From the NCBI GenBank assembly GCA_038501625.1, contig JAZAYU010000200.1:434001-498000 (forward strand): 64,000 nucleotides of DNA. Reading direction: 5' to 3'. Positions 43,201 through 51,425 of the stretch are shown here, piece by piece. This stretch comes from Corbicula japonica. Its lineage: Eukaryota > Mollusca > Bivalvia > Venerida > Cyrenidae. Below the pieces are notes generated by a model. That model had not been told where the DNA came from. It did not search any database and saw nothing but the letters and a program-made list of their open reading frames with translations. The first letter of the stretch is position 1, and every line of letters begins with the position of its first letter. The position numbers and the translations under genes were made by a program.

Positions 43201-44874
43201 CTTGTTTAACCCTTTCCTCCATATATACACTTATTGCATGGGCGAACAGTTTAGATCCAGATCAGCCGTGCTTCTGATCAGGATCTAAACTGTTCGCTTT
43301 TTGATTCCTTAGGTTATTTCTGACCAAAATGCGACCAGTGCAGATCCTGATCAGACAGCATGGATCTGGATCTACACTGGTTGCACATGCGTAAAAATAC
43401 GTATTTATGGAGGAAAGGGTTAACTCTACTCCTTAGAATTCAGCTCTTATCCAAGGGCGAACAGTGAAGATCCTGTTCAGCCACCTTGTTCGTGATCAGG
43501 ATATAGCATTTGATTAATTACATTATTTCTAACTAACAACTGAACATCATATGGCTCCAATAAGCCTGTAGATCTGGATCTACACTGTTTGCACCTGGGA
43601 TATATATAAATATAATGGAGTCGAGGGTAAAGAATTGCCCAGAATATATTTTGTCTGAAGACAACAAAATATCAATAAGCAAAAGTAAAATATTTTTAAG
43701 GTTTGATTGCAGTCCGTAGGTATTTCTACTGTTCATTTTCACCAGATGTGGACATCAATTTCCTTTAGTTTATTTTGTTTGTTATTGTTAATACCTTGAT
43801 CTTTGACACTGTTGTGATTGTTACATGCTTTTGCAGTTTTGCTGAAAAATGAATTGTGTAGTTTACTGCCACATGTCTAAAGTCATGTAAAATATTAGTA
43901 TAATATACCATGATTAACTGTGTATTTGCACATTTACCATTTATTACCTGAACAACAAAGCATGTAAAGTTCAAGTTCATAGATAAGAAGTCGCTCATTC
44001 TGATGTCATAAGAACAGTGTCTATAATTCAGGGCATGAATGGCTGGCTTAAAATTTAGTGTTTTATTTATAATCATATATACAGTTTAATTGTGTGTGTA
44101 AACAGTGTAGATCCATAACAGCTGGCACATATGTGCCATTAGATCAGGTCCCAAGGTTATAAAACTGAGCATGGAAACCAGTCTCAGTGCTCACGCTGTC
44201 AGTCGACATTGTCGCCATTTGCGATAATTTTACGTATTTGTCGATTATTTCAAAGAATTGGCAGTAAAATTTGGCGATTAAATAATTGTCAAAAAAAAAC
44301 AACAAGATATTGTTAGCTTATTTGCATTCGCTTTGCCCTGAGCAGTCGCCACATAACTGATAATTGTGGGTCGTTAATCCCCTAATTGAACTAATAAAGT
44401 GTCACATAAGATAATCAGCTTGGCATCCTTGCCTTCGGGTCAATGATTGATGATTGTAATCGGTAAACTTTGGGCATTACCATTACGTCATGACAAGGGA
44501 ATTCTAAGGTTGATGCTATTTATAGCTATTATGGATTCCGCTATCGTATGTTTAACAAAGCAGACAAATATTTTAAGAATAAGAATAAATGGTGTGTTCT
44601 TTTTTTCTAATCTAATATTAAATACTGGCCAAATTCTAAATCCATTCCCAAAGCAAAAACCTAGCCGGATACTGTACCTCAAATGATGAATACGAATTGC
44701 CGATTTTTTAACCATGTTAACGGAGAAAATACTTCCTATTTTCTCAAAAAATGTGTTAAATCAGCTGCTTTGGTTTTTTTTTTGCTTTGGAAAAGTTATT
44801 TCACATTGCAATTTTCTACTGGTTTATTATGTCTCCCACCACGTAGTGGTGTGGGAGACATTTTGATTTGCTCC

Positions 44875-44922
<48 letters not shown>

Positions 44923-47900
44923 CGTCTGTCACACTTGTCCGCTCTCTAAGTCAAACAGTTTTCATCGGATCATCACCAAACTTCATCAAAATGTTAGTGG
45001 CCATAATATCTCGATCAAGTTCGATAACCAGCCATATTGCCCAAGGAATCTCAGAATTATGGCCCTTTTGGTCATTTTGAAACTTAAAAGGTGCTTGAGT
45101 GAGACCGAATGGCATACTGTTAAATCCGTCCGTCTGTCACACTTGTCCGCTCTCTAAGTCAAACAGTTTTCATCGGATCATCACCAAACTTCATCAAAAT
45201 GTTAGTGGCCATAATATCTCGATCAAGTTCGATAACCAGCCATATTGCCCAAGGAATCTCAGAATTATGGCCCTTTTGGTCATTTTGAAACTTAAAAGGT
45301 GCTTGAGTGAGACCGAATGGCATACTGTTAAATTCTTTTTTTTTTTTTTTTTTTTTTGTCCGCTCTCTAAGTCAAACAGTTTTCATCGGATCATCACCAA
45401 ACTTCATCAAAATGTTAGTGGCCATAATATCTCGATCAAGTTCGATAACCAGCCATATTGCCCAAGGAATCTCAGAATTATTGCCCTTGAATTATCAAAA
45501 ATAAGTTGTTTGAGGCTTGTCCACTCTGTAACTTGAACAGTTATCATCTGATCTTCACCATACTTTATGAAAATGTTTGTGGCCATAATATCTCGGCCAA
45601 GTTCGATAACCAGCCGTATTGCCCCAGTCATGTCGGATTTATGGCCCTTGAATTATCCAAAATTGGCTGTTTAAGCCTTGTCTGCTATGTAACTGAAATA
45701 TTCATCAACTGATTTTCAATTAACATTATGATAATGTGTGTGGCCTTAATATCTTGGCCAAGTTCGAAAACCAGCCACTTTGCACCAGGCATATCAGATT
45801 TATGGCCCTTTGATTTATCCGAAATTAGCCTTTTAAACATGTCACTAACCTGGTTCATCTCTCAAAGTCAGATAGTTTTCATTGTATCTTCATCAAAGTT
45901 TATCAAAATGTTGATGGCTATAATATCTTAACCAGGCTATAAAGTCATCGATATTGCTTGAGGCACTTCAGGATTATGGCCCTTGAATTGTTTAAAAAAA
46001 AAATCTTCACTTGCTGTCGCTTATGTTTTTCCTGATCCTCCAAAAATTTGTGACATTGTTTATGACTAATATTGCACAGAACTTCCGTATGCCCTTTTAA
46101 TAAATTGCCATCTTTATATTCACTTCACCAGTTTTATCCTGTGCATCATCAAAGATGATGCCTTTGTGGGAGACATGTGCTTTTCCCAAAAGCAGTTCTA
46201 GTTAGTAATTACGTTTGTCATCCATTTTAGCGACATCTATTTTTGACATACCATTAATCTAATCCCGAATCGTCTTTGCCACTACCCATTAGCATATAAA
46301 CTCATTCTAAGCAGAAAATTGATGTGAGTTAAATTATTTTGCCCAAAACTTTAATGCAATATTTTACAATTTTGTTTGGTTAAGACTGCTTTGAAGGTTA
46401 GACCTTTTTGATATGTTTACATAGCAGTGAATCCAATTGATTTTGTCTGCAATAGTGAAGTGAAGAATGCCTTATTATTAAAAATTATCAGTAATTTTAC
46501 ATAAAGCCAATTACTTTCATTGACTAGGTTAAATTAATAAAGTAATAATTAACAGTTAATCTTCATAACATAGATGTTATGTTCGATAAATCATGTTAAT
46601 TAAAAAACAAAACAAATAATTATAATGCTATTTCCCACGGATGGGGAAACAACGCGTAAAACTTTGGCTATTAATTTAATTTTCAAAAATTGTGTGGCTA
46701 TTATTTTAAAACAGCCAGTGTGAGCACTGAGTCTCAAATCTCAAGCATCTGATTGGCTGAAATGGCGACTGGTCGCCATTTCAGCCAATCAGATGCTTGA
46801 GATTTGAGACTGGTTTCCATGCTCAGCTTTATAACCTTAGGCACTGGATATACACAGGTGTCTTCTTGGTCGGAAATAACCTGAGGAATCAGAAGTGAAG
46901 AGTGTAGATCCAGATCAGAGAGCATGGATGTGCTGGCTGATCTAGATCTACTGTTTGCCAATGGGATAATTGCCATATCCCAGGGAGTAATGGTTAAGGC
47001 TGAAAAATCTGCGAATTTTGGCATGTTTGTGATGATTTTTGAGTGTTGTAGGCAACAGTGATCAGGTATTGGCCCTGGTTTGTCTGATTAACCCTTTACT
47101 CCATATACACTGCAACTCCATTATATCGCGGACTTCGGGGTCCAAGCCCGCCAACCGCGATATAAACGGAGCGCGATATAAGTACATAATCGCGCTAACA
47201 CACGGAGAATGTATTTGTTTTTGCTGACGGATGCATGTATATCGCGGTGTTGCGTAATTAACACGCCGTGAAATCTACGGGTAGTACGTTCCGTGCTGGA
47301 CAAATGTTTTAAAACAATTGTTTAAATTTAATTTATTATATTAATATTTCTTACAAGACACACAATTACCAAATTTCAAATAAAAAAAGCAAAACGGAGA
47401 CTGACTAATAACACCAAGATCAAAATCTTATAGGCCTTAAATTATTGTAATGGAATTAAAGACCGTATATCTAGTTTGTTTAGATGCTTGCAGAAATTTT
47501 AATTATTTTATGACACAAACTCCGACATTTACGAACGTAAATGTAAAATAAATATTAAACCACTAACCATCGTGAACATATTCCATAATTTATAAATTAA
47601 ATCCTAATTTATCTCCAGTGTAATATTTCAGTATTGTTGCATCATCAACCAACTTAAACCAGCTATAGAAATGACAAATGTCACGTACACACTTCTTGTA
47701 GATCAAACGATTTCATAGCAGAGCCGACAAAACATCACAGTCTCGATACGAGCCGACATTTTTCTTTGAAGTCGCATTTCATTGACAGATATTATCGCTG
47801 TTTACCTCTAGTCAAAAATACAACCTCTATGAAATTAACAGGAAGGTGGATCAAAGCAAAATGTACATCAATGAACTACCGACAGGTTTTAAAACATGAC

Positions 47901-48894
47901 TAGGAATAATTTTTTGTTTCTTTCTGAATTGTGCGGATTATGTGATAATTATAGAGACAATCAAATTTAGTAATGGATCAATGATAAAATTAAACAGTAA
48001 GTATGCATTCACATGTTTGCCCCGGGCTGTTAAAGTGTTATCTGTCACTGGGAAAGGTGTTAAAACACGGTTGTTTTAGGGGAAACTTGTGTTTAATTCT
48101 ATCCGGCATATACATGAATAGTTAAAGGTTGAACAGAATTGTAAAAAAAAACTTTCATCTATTTTCATGTTTGATGTTAAATTGTATCTGCTGGTGAACG
48201 TGTACATCGCCTCTTAAATCCCTGCATACAAAATGTAATAAACAGCTTTTGCCGATAATGACGTAATACGACACGGAAAAAGCGTGCGTTTCGTGAATTA
48301 GTCGCCAACGTTGATTTAGTCATTTGATCTTTTTTACCACCCACGAAGAATGAACAAACATATACATTGTATATGTACAAAAAATTGGGATCCACGGAAC
48401 AAGCGCGATATATTGGATATCGCGATATAACGGATCGCGATATAACGGAGTTGCAGTGTATACACAATTTTACATGTGGGAAAAACAGTGTAGATCCAGA
48501 TCAGCTAGCACATGCATGCCATTTAATCAGCACTATACGCTTTTTTGTTGGCAATAACATATATAAAAAAGCGAACAGCAGATCCTAACAGATGGCATGG
48601 ATGTGGCGGCTGAACTGGATTTACACTGTTCACACATGCCAAAAAGACATGTTTATGGAGGAAAGGGTTAAGATGAACAGTTAAAATGGTGCCTGGCAGT
48701 TAAACTCTTGTATTGTTTTTAACACTTCAGGCTCAATAGACTCGCATATATTTGGAAACAAGCCAGTGCATTTATTGTTCTTAGGCATCTTTTACAGAAA
48801 TTTAGAAAATATTGTTTTATTTTCTGTTGACAGGAGTCGCAAAAGATTTGTTTCCGAAGGTGATGGCGGAAGAATAAAACCTGCTGTTCTGTGA
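24847..48894 (+). CDS. PDCD4: Programmed cell death 4 (PDCD4), complete, nine coding exons
   Basis: Nine exons splice into 446 codons, close to the 469 of human PDCD4. Order: acidic N-terminus (EESEEMEE), basic stretch ([10 protein letters not shown]), linker [16 protein letters not shown] and DPNYDSDGQ typical of the family, first MA3 domain (about residues 136-260), [13 protein letters not shown] linker, second MA3 domain (about 302-427) with [15 protein letters not shown] and [13 protein letters not shown], and the C-terminus [12 protein letters not shown]. Known members bind the helicase eIF4A through the MA3 domains and so restrain translation initiation; the C-terminal serine matches the Akt/S6K site of human PDCD4. 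Introns total over 22 kb and are filled with mobile elements. Splice phases agree at all eight junctions. Confidence 0.97.
25115..26099 (+). other. PDCD4 intron 1 (25115-26099)
   Basis: No repeat end or further exon was recognised; unusually clean compared with the other introns. Confidence 0.5.
26100..26203 (+). CDS. PDCD4: PDCD4 exon 2: GGAGGKGxWG linker
   Basis: Starts after ctgacag, encodes [20 protein letters not shown] and [10 protein letters not shown]; donor gtaagt, phase 0 out. The GAGGKGxWGxPG motif is specific to PDCD4 proteins. Confidence 0.93.
26427..26656. mobile_element. Family M MITE, diverged
   Basis: CTAACCCTTTACCCCATGGG left and GAGTTAATGGTTAA right. The first hairpin is shortened. 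It shares the CCATGGGATAT variant after the left end with copies at 50589 and 51943, suggesting a subfamily. Confidence 0.7.
26877..26990 (+). CDS. PDCD4: PDCD4 exon 3: start of first MA3 domain
   Basis: Encodes [20 protein letters not shown] and [17 protein letters not shown], the first helices of MA3-1. Acceptor ttgcag, donor gtaatc, 38 codons in phase 0. Confidence 0.93.
26991..27355 (+). other. Start of PDCD4 intron 3 (26991-27355)
   Basis: No recognised feature before the family M copy. Confidence 0.4.
27356..27597. mobile_element. Family M MITE, full length 242 bp
   Basis: Intact TTAACCCTTTCCTG and CAGGAAAGGGTTAA ends with all four arms; one of the best preserved copies. Confidence 0.9.
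28082..28131. repeat. Interstitial telomere-like array 1
   Basis: CCTAACCCTAACCCTAAACC and so on: CCCTAA units mixed with CCCTAAA, inserted after GAGTTATGGACCTTTTTA in a tandem monomer. Confidence 0.9.
28256..28292. repeat. Interstitial telomere-like array 2
   Basis: The same CCCTAA/CCCTAAA mix at the same place in the next monomer, 174 bp further on (after GAGTTATGGGCCTTTTTA). Confidence 0.9.
29953..30143. mobile_element. Family M MITE, degraded
   Basis: TTACCCGTGTAGATCCAGATC left, AGTCAAGGGCTAAA right; the first hairpin has lost its tip. Ends 75 bp before PDCD4 exon 4. Confidence 0.6.
30219..30440 (+). CDS. PDCD4: PDCD4 exon 4: core of first MA3 domain
   Basis: Encodes [20 protein letters not shown], then [10 protein letters not shown] and a segment ending DSPEAPK. 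74 codons, acceptor ttttcag, donor gtaagc. The LAVSLAxDxKAxHRE pattern is the MA3-1 signature. Confidence 0.95.
30479..30672. mobile_element. Family M MITE, degraded
   Basis: GATCCAGATCAGCATGCACA and AGATCTGGATCTAAACTGG arms remain; the ends have decayed (TTTAGAGGG). It starts about 40 bp after PDCD4 exon 4. Confidence 0.6.
30926..31138 (+). CDS. PDCD4: PDCD4 exon 5: end of MA3-1 and linker
   Basis: Encodes [39 protein letters not shown], and the glycine-rich [17 protein letters not shown] hinge. Acceptor aacag, donor gtttgt. Confidence 0.95.
31406..35850. mobile_element. Helentron-like element split by a Kolobok-like insertion
   Basis: Left end hairpin CCCCCGCTGATG...GGGAGGGGGAT, then CCGT-rich sequence and about 160-bp monomers (CGCTATTTCTCTGCAACTAC, TATGGCCCTTTGATAACTTA) at 31490-31949 and again at 34053-35580, at least ten in all. 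It ends GGCGGGGGATATAAATTC...TGCTTGTT around 35810-35844. The monomers are increasingly diverged on the right. Confidence 0.75.
31950..34052. mobile_element. Kolobok-like element, 2103 bp, TTAA duplication
   Basis: Ends AGGAATACGTTTGGCTGG and CCAGCCGAACGTATTCCT (17 of 18 bases pair). TTAA stands at 31946-31949 and 34053-34056, and joining them restores the ATTTAACACAG found in neighbouring monomers. Inner inverted parts GACGTCAATTACACACTTCC (32136) and GGAAGTGTGTAAATGACGTC (33826) also pair. No transposase ORF, so non-autonomous. Kolobok is inferred from TTAA plus AGG-type ends; piggyBac is an alternative. Confidence 0.75.
35867..35974 (+). CDS. PDCD4: PDCD4 exon 6: start of second MA3 domain
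   Basis: Encodes [20 protein letters not shown] and [16 protein letters not shown], the strongly conserved first two helices of MA3-2. Acceptor ttacag, donor gtaata. It lies just after the end of a 4.4-kb repeat complex. Confidence 0.95.
36124..36215. mobile_element. Family M MITE fragment
   Basis: TTAACCATTTGCTACATATA and GTGTAGATCAAGATCAGGC only; the right part is missing. Confidence 0.5.
36342..36522. mobile_element. Family M MITE, partial
   Basis: Left GTAACCCTTTCATC is joined directly to the second arm (deletion of the first), right end GGAGGAAACAGTTAA. Ends 45 bp before PDCD4 exon 7. Confidence 0.7.
36568..36678 (+). CDS. PDCD4: PDCD4 exon 7: middle of MA3-2
   Basis: Encodes [20 protein letters not shown] and a segment ending ITPQQLSQ. 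37 codons in phase 0, acceptor catcag, donor gtttgt. Confidence 0.95.
36701..36956. mobile_element. Short Helentron-like element
   Basis: Hairpin ATGCCCCCACAAAGTGGGAGGCAT, a CGTACGTACGTAC stretch, ACCAGAGTTATGGCCCTTTG, and the end GGACACATTCTAGTT. The same family occurs in reverse at 54757-54996. It starts 22 bp after PDCD4 exon 7. Confidence 0.7.
37006..37042. mobile_element. Family M MITE, left end only
   Basis: TTAACCCTTTACTCCATATA and a few more bases. Confidence 0.55.
37106..38345. mobile_element. Helentron-like element with (TCGG)n and an inserted hAT-like MITE
   Basis: Starts ACCCACACAAACGAAGTTTG then GGGGGTATATAGG, followed by TCGGTCGGTCTGTCGG and monomers of about 150-160 bp with GGTCAAGGTCACTGTTAC. 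It is interrupted at 37726-38076. The right end is not well defined. Confidence 0.6.
37726..38076. mobile_element. hAT-like MITE with TAAAA duplication
   Basis: Ends CAGGGCTTTTTCAG and CTGAAAAAAACCCTG. TAAAA stands on both sides (37721-37725 and 38077-38081), and joining restores CTGTTACTAAAAATAG, the sequence of the neighbouring monomers. 351 bp, no ORF. Confidence 0.85.
38590..38673. mobile_element. hAT-like right end, relative of 16043-18686
   Basis: GGGAAACCAGATCAGAATTC, GTCCAGTGGGCAACAGG and GTTAGTCCCTG match the right end of the 2.6-kb hAT-like element. The left end is absent. Confidence 0.65.
39988..40510. repeat. Compound microsatellite: (CTATA)n, (CCATA)n, CACACC, CAACACC
   Basis: Pentamers CTATA then CCATA (about 20 units, 39988-40092) grade into CCACA/CACCAC and then AACAACACC-like nonamers to about 40510. 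Long ORFs in several frames here are by-products of the simple sequence. Confidence 0.95.
40511..40765. other. Sequence after the compound microsatellite
   Basis: Contains a last CCATACCTTACTATACTAC echo and a GTGTGTGTGTG run at 40677; nothing else. Confidence 0.4.
40995..41134 (+). CDS. PDCD4: PDCD4 exon 8: end of MA3-2
   Basis: Encodes [39 protein letters not shown] and TYRDLPR. The donor gtatgt leaves phase 2. The acceptor (ctttag) lies only 16 bp after the end of a Helentron-like element. Confidence 0.95.
41322..43207. mobile_element. Helentron-like element beginning TTAGCTCGACTATTCG
   Basis: Starts TTAGCTCGACTATTCGAAGA plus its hairpin partner GGGGAGCTA and GTCGGCGTCGGCGTCCG. Monomers of about 155 bp (TTATGCCCCTTTTTCACTTA) are followed, from about 41890, by another element with about 146-bp monomers (TCACCATGACAAGGCGGTGT, GGTCAAGGTCACTGTTAC) ending CATTTCTAGTT at 42787. 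The outer end GAATAGTCGAGC...GCTCTTGTT stands at 43170-43207. AGGTCAAAGGTCA lies at 42438. Confidence 0.75.
43206..43423. mobile_element. Family M MITE, first of a chain of two
   Basis: TTAACCCTTTCCTCC to GGAGGAAAGGGTTAA. Its left TTAA overlaps the end of the preceding Helentron-like element, and its right TTAA is also the left TTAA of the next copy. Confidence 0.85.
43420..43633. mobile_element. Family M MITE, second of the chain
   Basis: TTAACTCTACTCC to GGAGTCGAGGGTAA, more diverged than its neighbour (GATCCTGTTCAGCC, GATCTGGATCTACACTG). Confidence 0.75.
43634..44091. other. PDCD4 intron 8 segment without recognised features
   Basis: A 103-codon minus ORF (43765-44076) has no motif I recognise and no splice context. 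Confidence 0.4.
44830..46203. mobile_element. Helentron-like element with (CTGT)n, innermost layer
   Basis: Hairpin GTCTCCCACCACGTAGTGGT then GTGGGAGAC, (CTGT)n at 44875-44918, monomers of about 160-208 bp (GTGGCCATAATATCTCGATC, TTCGATAACCAGCCATATTG), end GTGGGAGACATGTGC...AGTTCTAGTT. Confidence 0.8.
44918..45333. repeat. Two identical 208-bp blocks
   Basis: 44918-45125 and 45126-45333 look identical base for base by eye. A third copy starts after a poly-T run at 45336-45357 and matches for about 118 bp before diverging. Confidence 0.85.
46204..46719. other. hAT-like element interior, right part
   Basis: AT-rich, no ORF or motif recognised. Confidence 0.4.
47088..48671. mobile_element. Family M MITE split by a pogo-like element
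   Basis: Left TTAACCCTTTACTCCATA (47088-47107), right from 48459 TATACACAATTTTACATG to GGAGGAAAGGGTTAA. Removing the insert and one TA gives a normal family M left end. Confidence 0.85.
47108..48458. mobile_element. Pogo-like element, 1351 bp, TA duplication
   Basis: Ends CACTGCAACTCC and GGAGTTGCAGTG with adjoining ATATCGCG-rich inverted sequence; TA at 47106-47107 and 48459-48460. Tc1/mariner elements of the pogo/Tigger branch commonly have such TATATCGCG ends. No transposase ORF. Confidence 0.85.
48834..48894 (+). CDS. PDCD4: PDCD4 exon 9: C-terminus and stop
   Basis: Completes a glycine codon and encodes [19 protein letters not shown], then TGA at 48892-48894. The [11 protein letters not shown] core is conserved with vertebrates. 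Preceded by the 7.7-kb intron 8, the longest in the gene. Possible poly(A) signals are ATTAAA at 49129 and AATAAA near 50539; which one is used cannot be told. Confidence 0.95.
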
Positions 48895-49427
48895 TTTACC
48901 TCAACTTGCAATTTACAGTGGCTGTCTGTTGGAAAGTCATCACATGATAGTGTTGTGTCATGTGACATTGAAAGATGTTGCAGGAAATATTCAAAATAGT
49001 TGTTTAAGACACATGGATTGTTAATTGATATTTGGGCGCCACTGAAAACATTATTTGTATATAGTGTAAATGAAATATTGGTGCAAATGTACAATTTGTT
49101 GTGGATAAAGAATATTCACTTGAAATGGATTAAAGGTTTTGTGCTATTGTGAGCAACACTCGTTTGGTATTTTACATGACATGTTTTATTGTTTGTTACT
49201 GATTTTACATTTTGCAGAAATGACATTTAACAAATTTCTAGTGCTAAAAAGTGCTGACTGTACAAAAACATCTTGGATTTGAGTTTTCAAATCTGTGAAC
49301 TTTTTATCTGAAAGGGAAATTGCCACATCTGTTCAACTGTTTATTTTTCTGTTGCAGACATGCATTTGTTTAAAGGTCTCGATGAACCTTGGTTCAAATC
49401 TTCACCTGCTTTGCAAATGATAAAGAT
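48895..49427 (+). other. PDCD4 3' UTR candidate
   Basis: Follows the stop codon directly; ATTAAA at 49129-49134 is a possible poly(A) signal. Otherwise no recognised feature. Confidence 0.45.
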
Positions 49428-49667
49428 TTAACCCTTTCCTCCATATATACGCAGTTTTAGGCATGCGCGGCCAGTGTAGATCCAGATCAGCCGGCACATC
49501 TGTGCCGTCTGATCAGGATCTGCACTGGTCGCATTTTGGTCAGAAATAATCTACAAATAAAAAACAAACAGTTTAAATCCTGATCAGACAGCACAGATGT
49601 GCCGGCTGATCTGGATCTAAACTGTTCGCTCACGCAATAAAGGTGTATCTGTGGAGGAAAGGGTTAA
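49428..49667. mobile_element. Family M MITE, full length
   Basis: 240 bp, TTAACCCTTTCCTCC to GGAGGAAAGGGTTAA, all arms well preserved (GATCCAGATCAGCCGGCACA). Confidence 0.9.
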
Positions 49668-49699
49668 TATACTGGTTAAAATTAATGGCTTTTGCATGG

Positions 49700-49846
49700 C
49701 TAAACCCTTTAAGCTATGGTATATTGCTTCTATCCTATGGGCTACCAGTGTAGATCCAGATCAGCTGGAGTAAGTGTGCCATCTGATCAGTGTTAACACT
49801 GTTAGCTTTAAGATTCATTGGGTTATTTCTAACTAAGAAGCAACGT
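49700..49846. mobile_element. Family M MITE, right half replaced by a short duplication
   Basis: CTAAACCCTTTAAGC left. After the first hairpin, GTTCATTGGGTTATTTCTAA-like sequence is present twice (49814 and 49846), then unrelated DNA. Confidence 0.6.
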
Positions 49847-50050
49847 TCATTGGGTTATTTCTAAATAAGAAGCAACATTCATTTGTTTGAAACACTTCTC
49901 GGTATGAACTGTACTAAATCTTTGTTTTTAAGGTTGCAAGCAAAATGTTTTGGTTGTCCTACATTTCATTATTGTGTTCAGCCTGTTCAGTTACCGTTCA
50001 GAAGCACATAAATTGTTCTGAGATTTGCGAATTGAAAATGACCAGTTAAC

Positions 50051-50290
50051 TTAAACTCTTTACTACATCAATAAGGCTTATATTCCATTTATGACCAATA
50101 TAGATCCAGACCCGCTTGCACATCTGTTAGGTCTGATGAGGATCTGTGCTAGTTACATTAAAATTTTTTGTTTTAATCTGACCAATTAGCTTACAGTGTA
50201 AATCCTGATCAAACTGCTTTGAGGTGAAGGCTGATCTGGATCTACATTGGTCATGTGGAATTTAAGACTTATCCATAGAGTAAGGGTTTA
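50051..50290. mobile_element. Family M MITE, diverged full length
   Basis: TTAAACTCTTTACTAC to GAGTAAGGGTTTA; arms GATCCAGACCCGCTTGCAC and GGCTGATCTGGATCTACA. Confidence 0.7.
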
Positions 50291-50588
50291 TTAAACCTGT
50301 TCTCAAATGAAATTCATAATTTCACTACACTGAATTTAATTTTTTTTTTATGAGGTATTGTTGTATTAATAGTACTTTTAAATTTTAACAAAAAAAAAAG
50401 AAACTATTTTTTGATGTTGTAGTTTTTGTTAACTTTCATCTTATAAAAAAAGTTATTTATTTTCATGCATGTTTGAAATACTCTGTTAGAAGTGATAAGC
50501 TGTGATTTATACCGACATAGAATTAGATTTTTTTATTTTCAATAAAACATGGTCTACTTAGTTTTATTCTCTGTATAATGCTTAAATG

Positions 50589-50961
50589 TTAACCCTTTAC
50601 TCCATGGGATTTGGCCATTACCCATATCCAAACAGTTCAGATCCAGGGTTGAAGGTTATAAAACTGAGAATGGAAACCAGTCTCAAATCTCAAGCATCTG
50701 ATTGGCTGAAATGGCGACCAGTCGCCATTTCAGCCAATCAGATACTTGAGATTTGAGACTGGTTTCCTTGGGCACAGATCAGCCTGCACATTTGTTCCAT
50801 CTGATCAGGATATACACCATTTGATTTCTAATTTATAAGTTTTTTTCTGGTCAAGAAACCAACAGTGAAGATCCTGATCAGATGGCACAGATGTGCTGGC
50901 TAATCTGGATCTACACTGTTCGGACATGTGATTAAAGATGTATGTATGGAGAAAAGGGATA
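50589..50961. mobile_element. Family M MITE split by a family P MITE
   Basis: TTAACCCTTTACTCCATGGG left, GGAGAAAAGGGATA right. The break lies in GATCCAG/CAGATCAGCC, which rejoins to the normal GATCCAGATCAGCC. Confidence 0.8.
50647..50774. mobile_element. Family P MITE with CAG duplication
   Basis: CAG at 50644-50646 and 50775-50777. Starts GGTTGAAGGTTATAAAACTG; the right arm has lost about 16 bp before CCTTGGGCA. Confidence 0.85.
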
Positions 50962-51289
50962 CTTCGTCATCATCTATGCACTGGTGGTTGATGTGATGAC
51001 ATGAAAAATCAAAATTTGCAAAATACTGGTAACGATTATTGGGTTTTGATGAGCTACATGGCCGAAAAATGTCTACTTACCATCAGGTTAAATAGATCTT
51101 CCTGAAAAAGGTATGGGGAATTGAAATTAAGAAGATTTATAATTTTATATTCATAAACACATTTTTATTAATGGACATTTTTGATTTTTTATGGGTTCTA
51201 AAATTAATTTTGTTGTTTGAACCTTTTTTTGTTTTTGTGGGTAAGCTACCAAGAAATCTACTTAAAAATTATTACCTCATGAATATTAA
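50962..51289. other. Intergenic segment without recognised features (50962-51289)
   Basis: AT-rich, nothing recognised. Confidence 0.4.
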
Positions 51290-51425
51290 TGAATTTATGA
51301 TAAGTCTGGCATGAATATGAATGCATCTATGTAAAGAAGTACACCATGAATATTAATGACACTCGCCATGAATATTAATGACACTCGCCATGAATATTAA
51401 TGAATCTGTGAAAATTAGGAGTCCG
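51290..51425. repeat. Minisatellite around CATGAATATTAATGA
   Basis: At least five copies of CATGAATATTAATGA-like units; two consecutive 23-bp units CGCCATGAATATTAATGACA are nearly identical. Confidence 0.85.

Larger units (their letters stand above)
44185..46729. mobile_element. hAT-like element with AGTCT duplication, 2545 bp
   Basis: Ends CAGTGCTCAC and GTGAGCACTG, a perfect 10-bp inverted repeat. AGTCT at 44180-44184 and 46730-46734. It carries a Helentron-like element at 44830-46203. The rest (about 1.1 kb) has no transposase-like ORF. Confidence 0.85.
44148..46843. mobile_element. Family P MITE split by a hAT-like element
   Basis: Left TIR GTCCCAAGGTTATAAAACTG to 44184 and right part from 46730 (AGTCTCAAATCTCAAGC, palindrome, GCTTTATAACCTTAGGCA). 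Removing the hAT-like insert restores GAAACCAGTCTCAAATCTC. Confidence 0.85.
44092..46996. mobile_element. Family M MITE, outermost layer of a four-level nest
   Basis: Left part 44092-44147 (GTGTAGATCCATAACAGC, ATTAGATCAG) and right part 46844-46996 (CTGGATATACAC, second hairpin, TGGTTAA) are one MITE broken at CAG by a family P MITE. Confidence 0.8.

Noticed and set aside
43765..44076. 103-codon minus ORF in PDCD4 intron 8
   Set aside because: AT-rich, low complexity, no splice sites in phase and no family resemblance.
44447..44686. 79-codon ORF inside the hAT-like element as transposase remnant
   Set aside because: No RNase H-like or dimerisation motif of hAT transposases can be seen; too short to support.
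45099..45536. 145-codon ORF with repeated blocks
   Set aside because: Formed by tandem monomers and poly-T of a Helentron-like element; no start context or domain.
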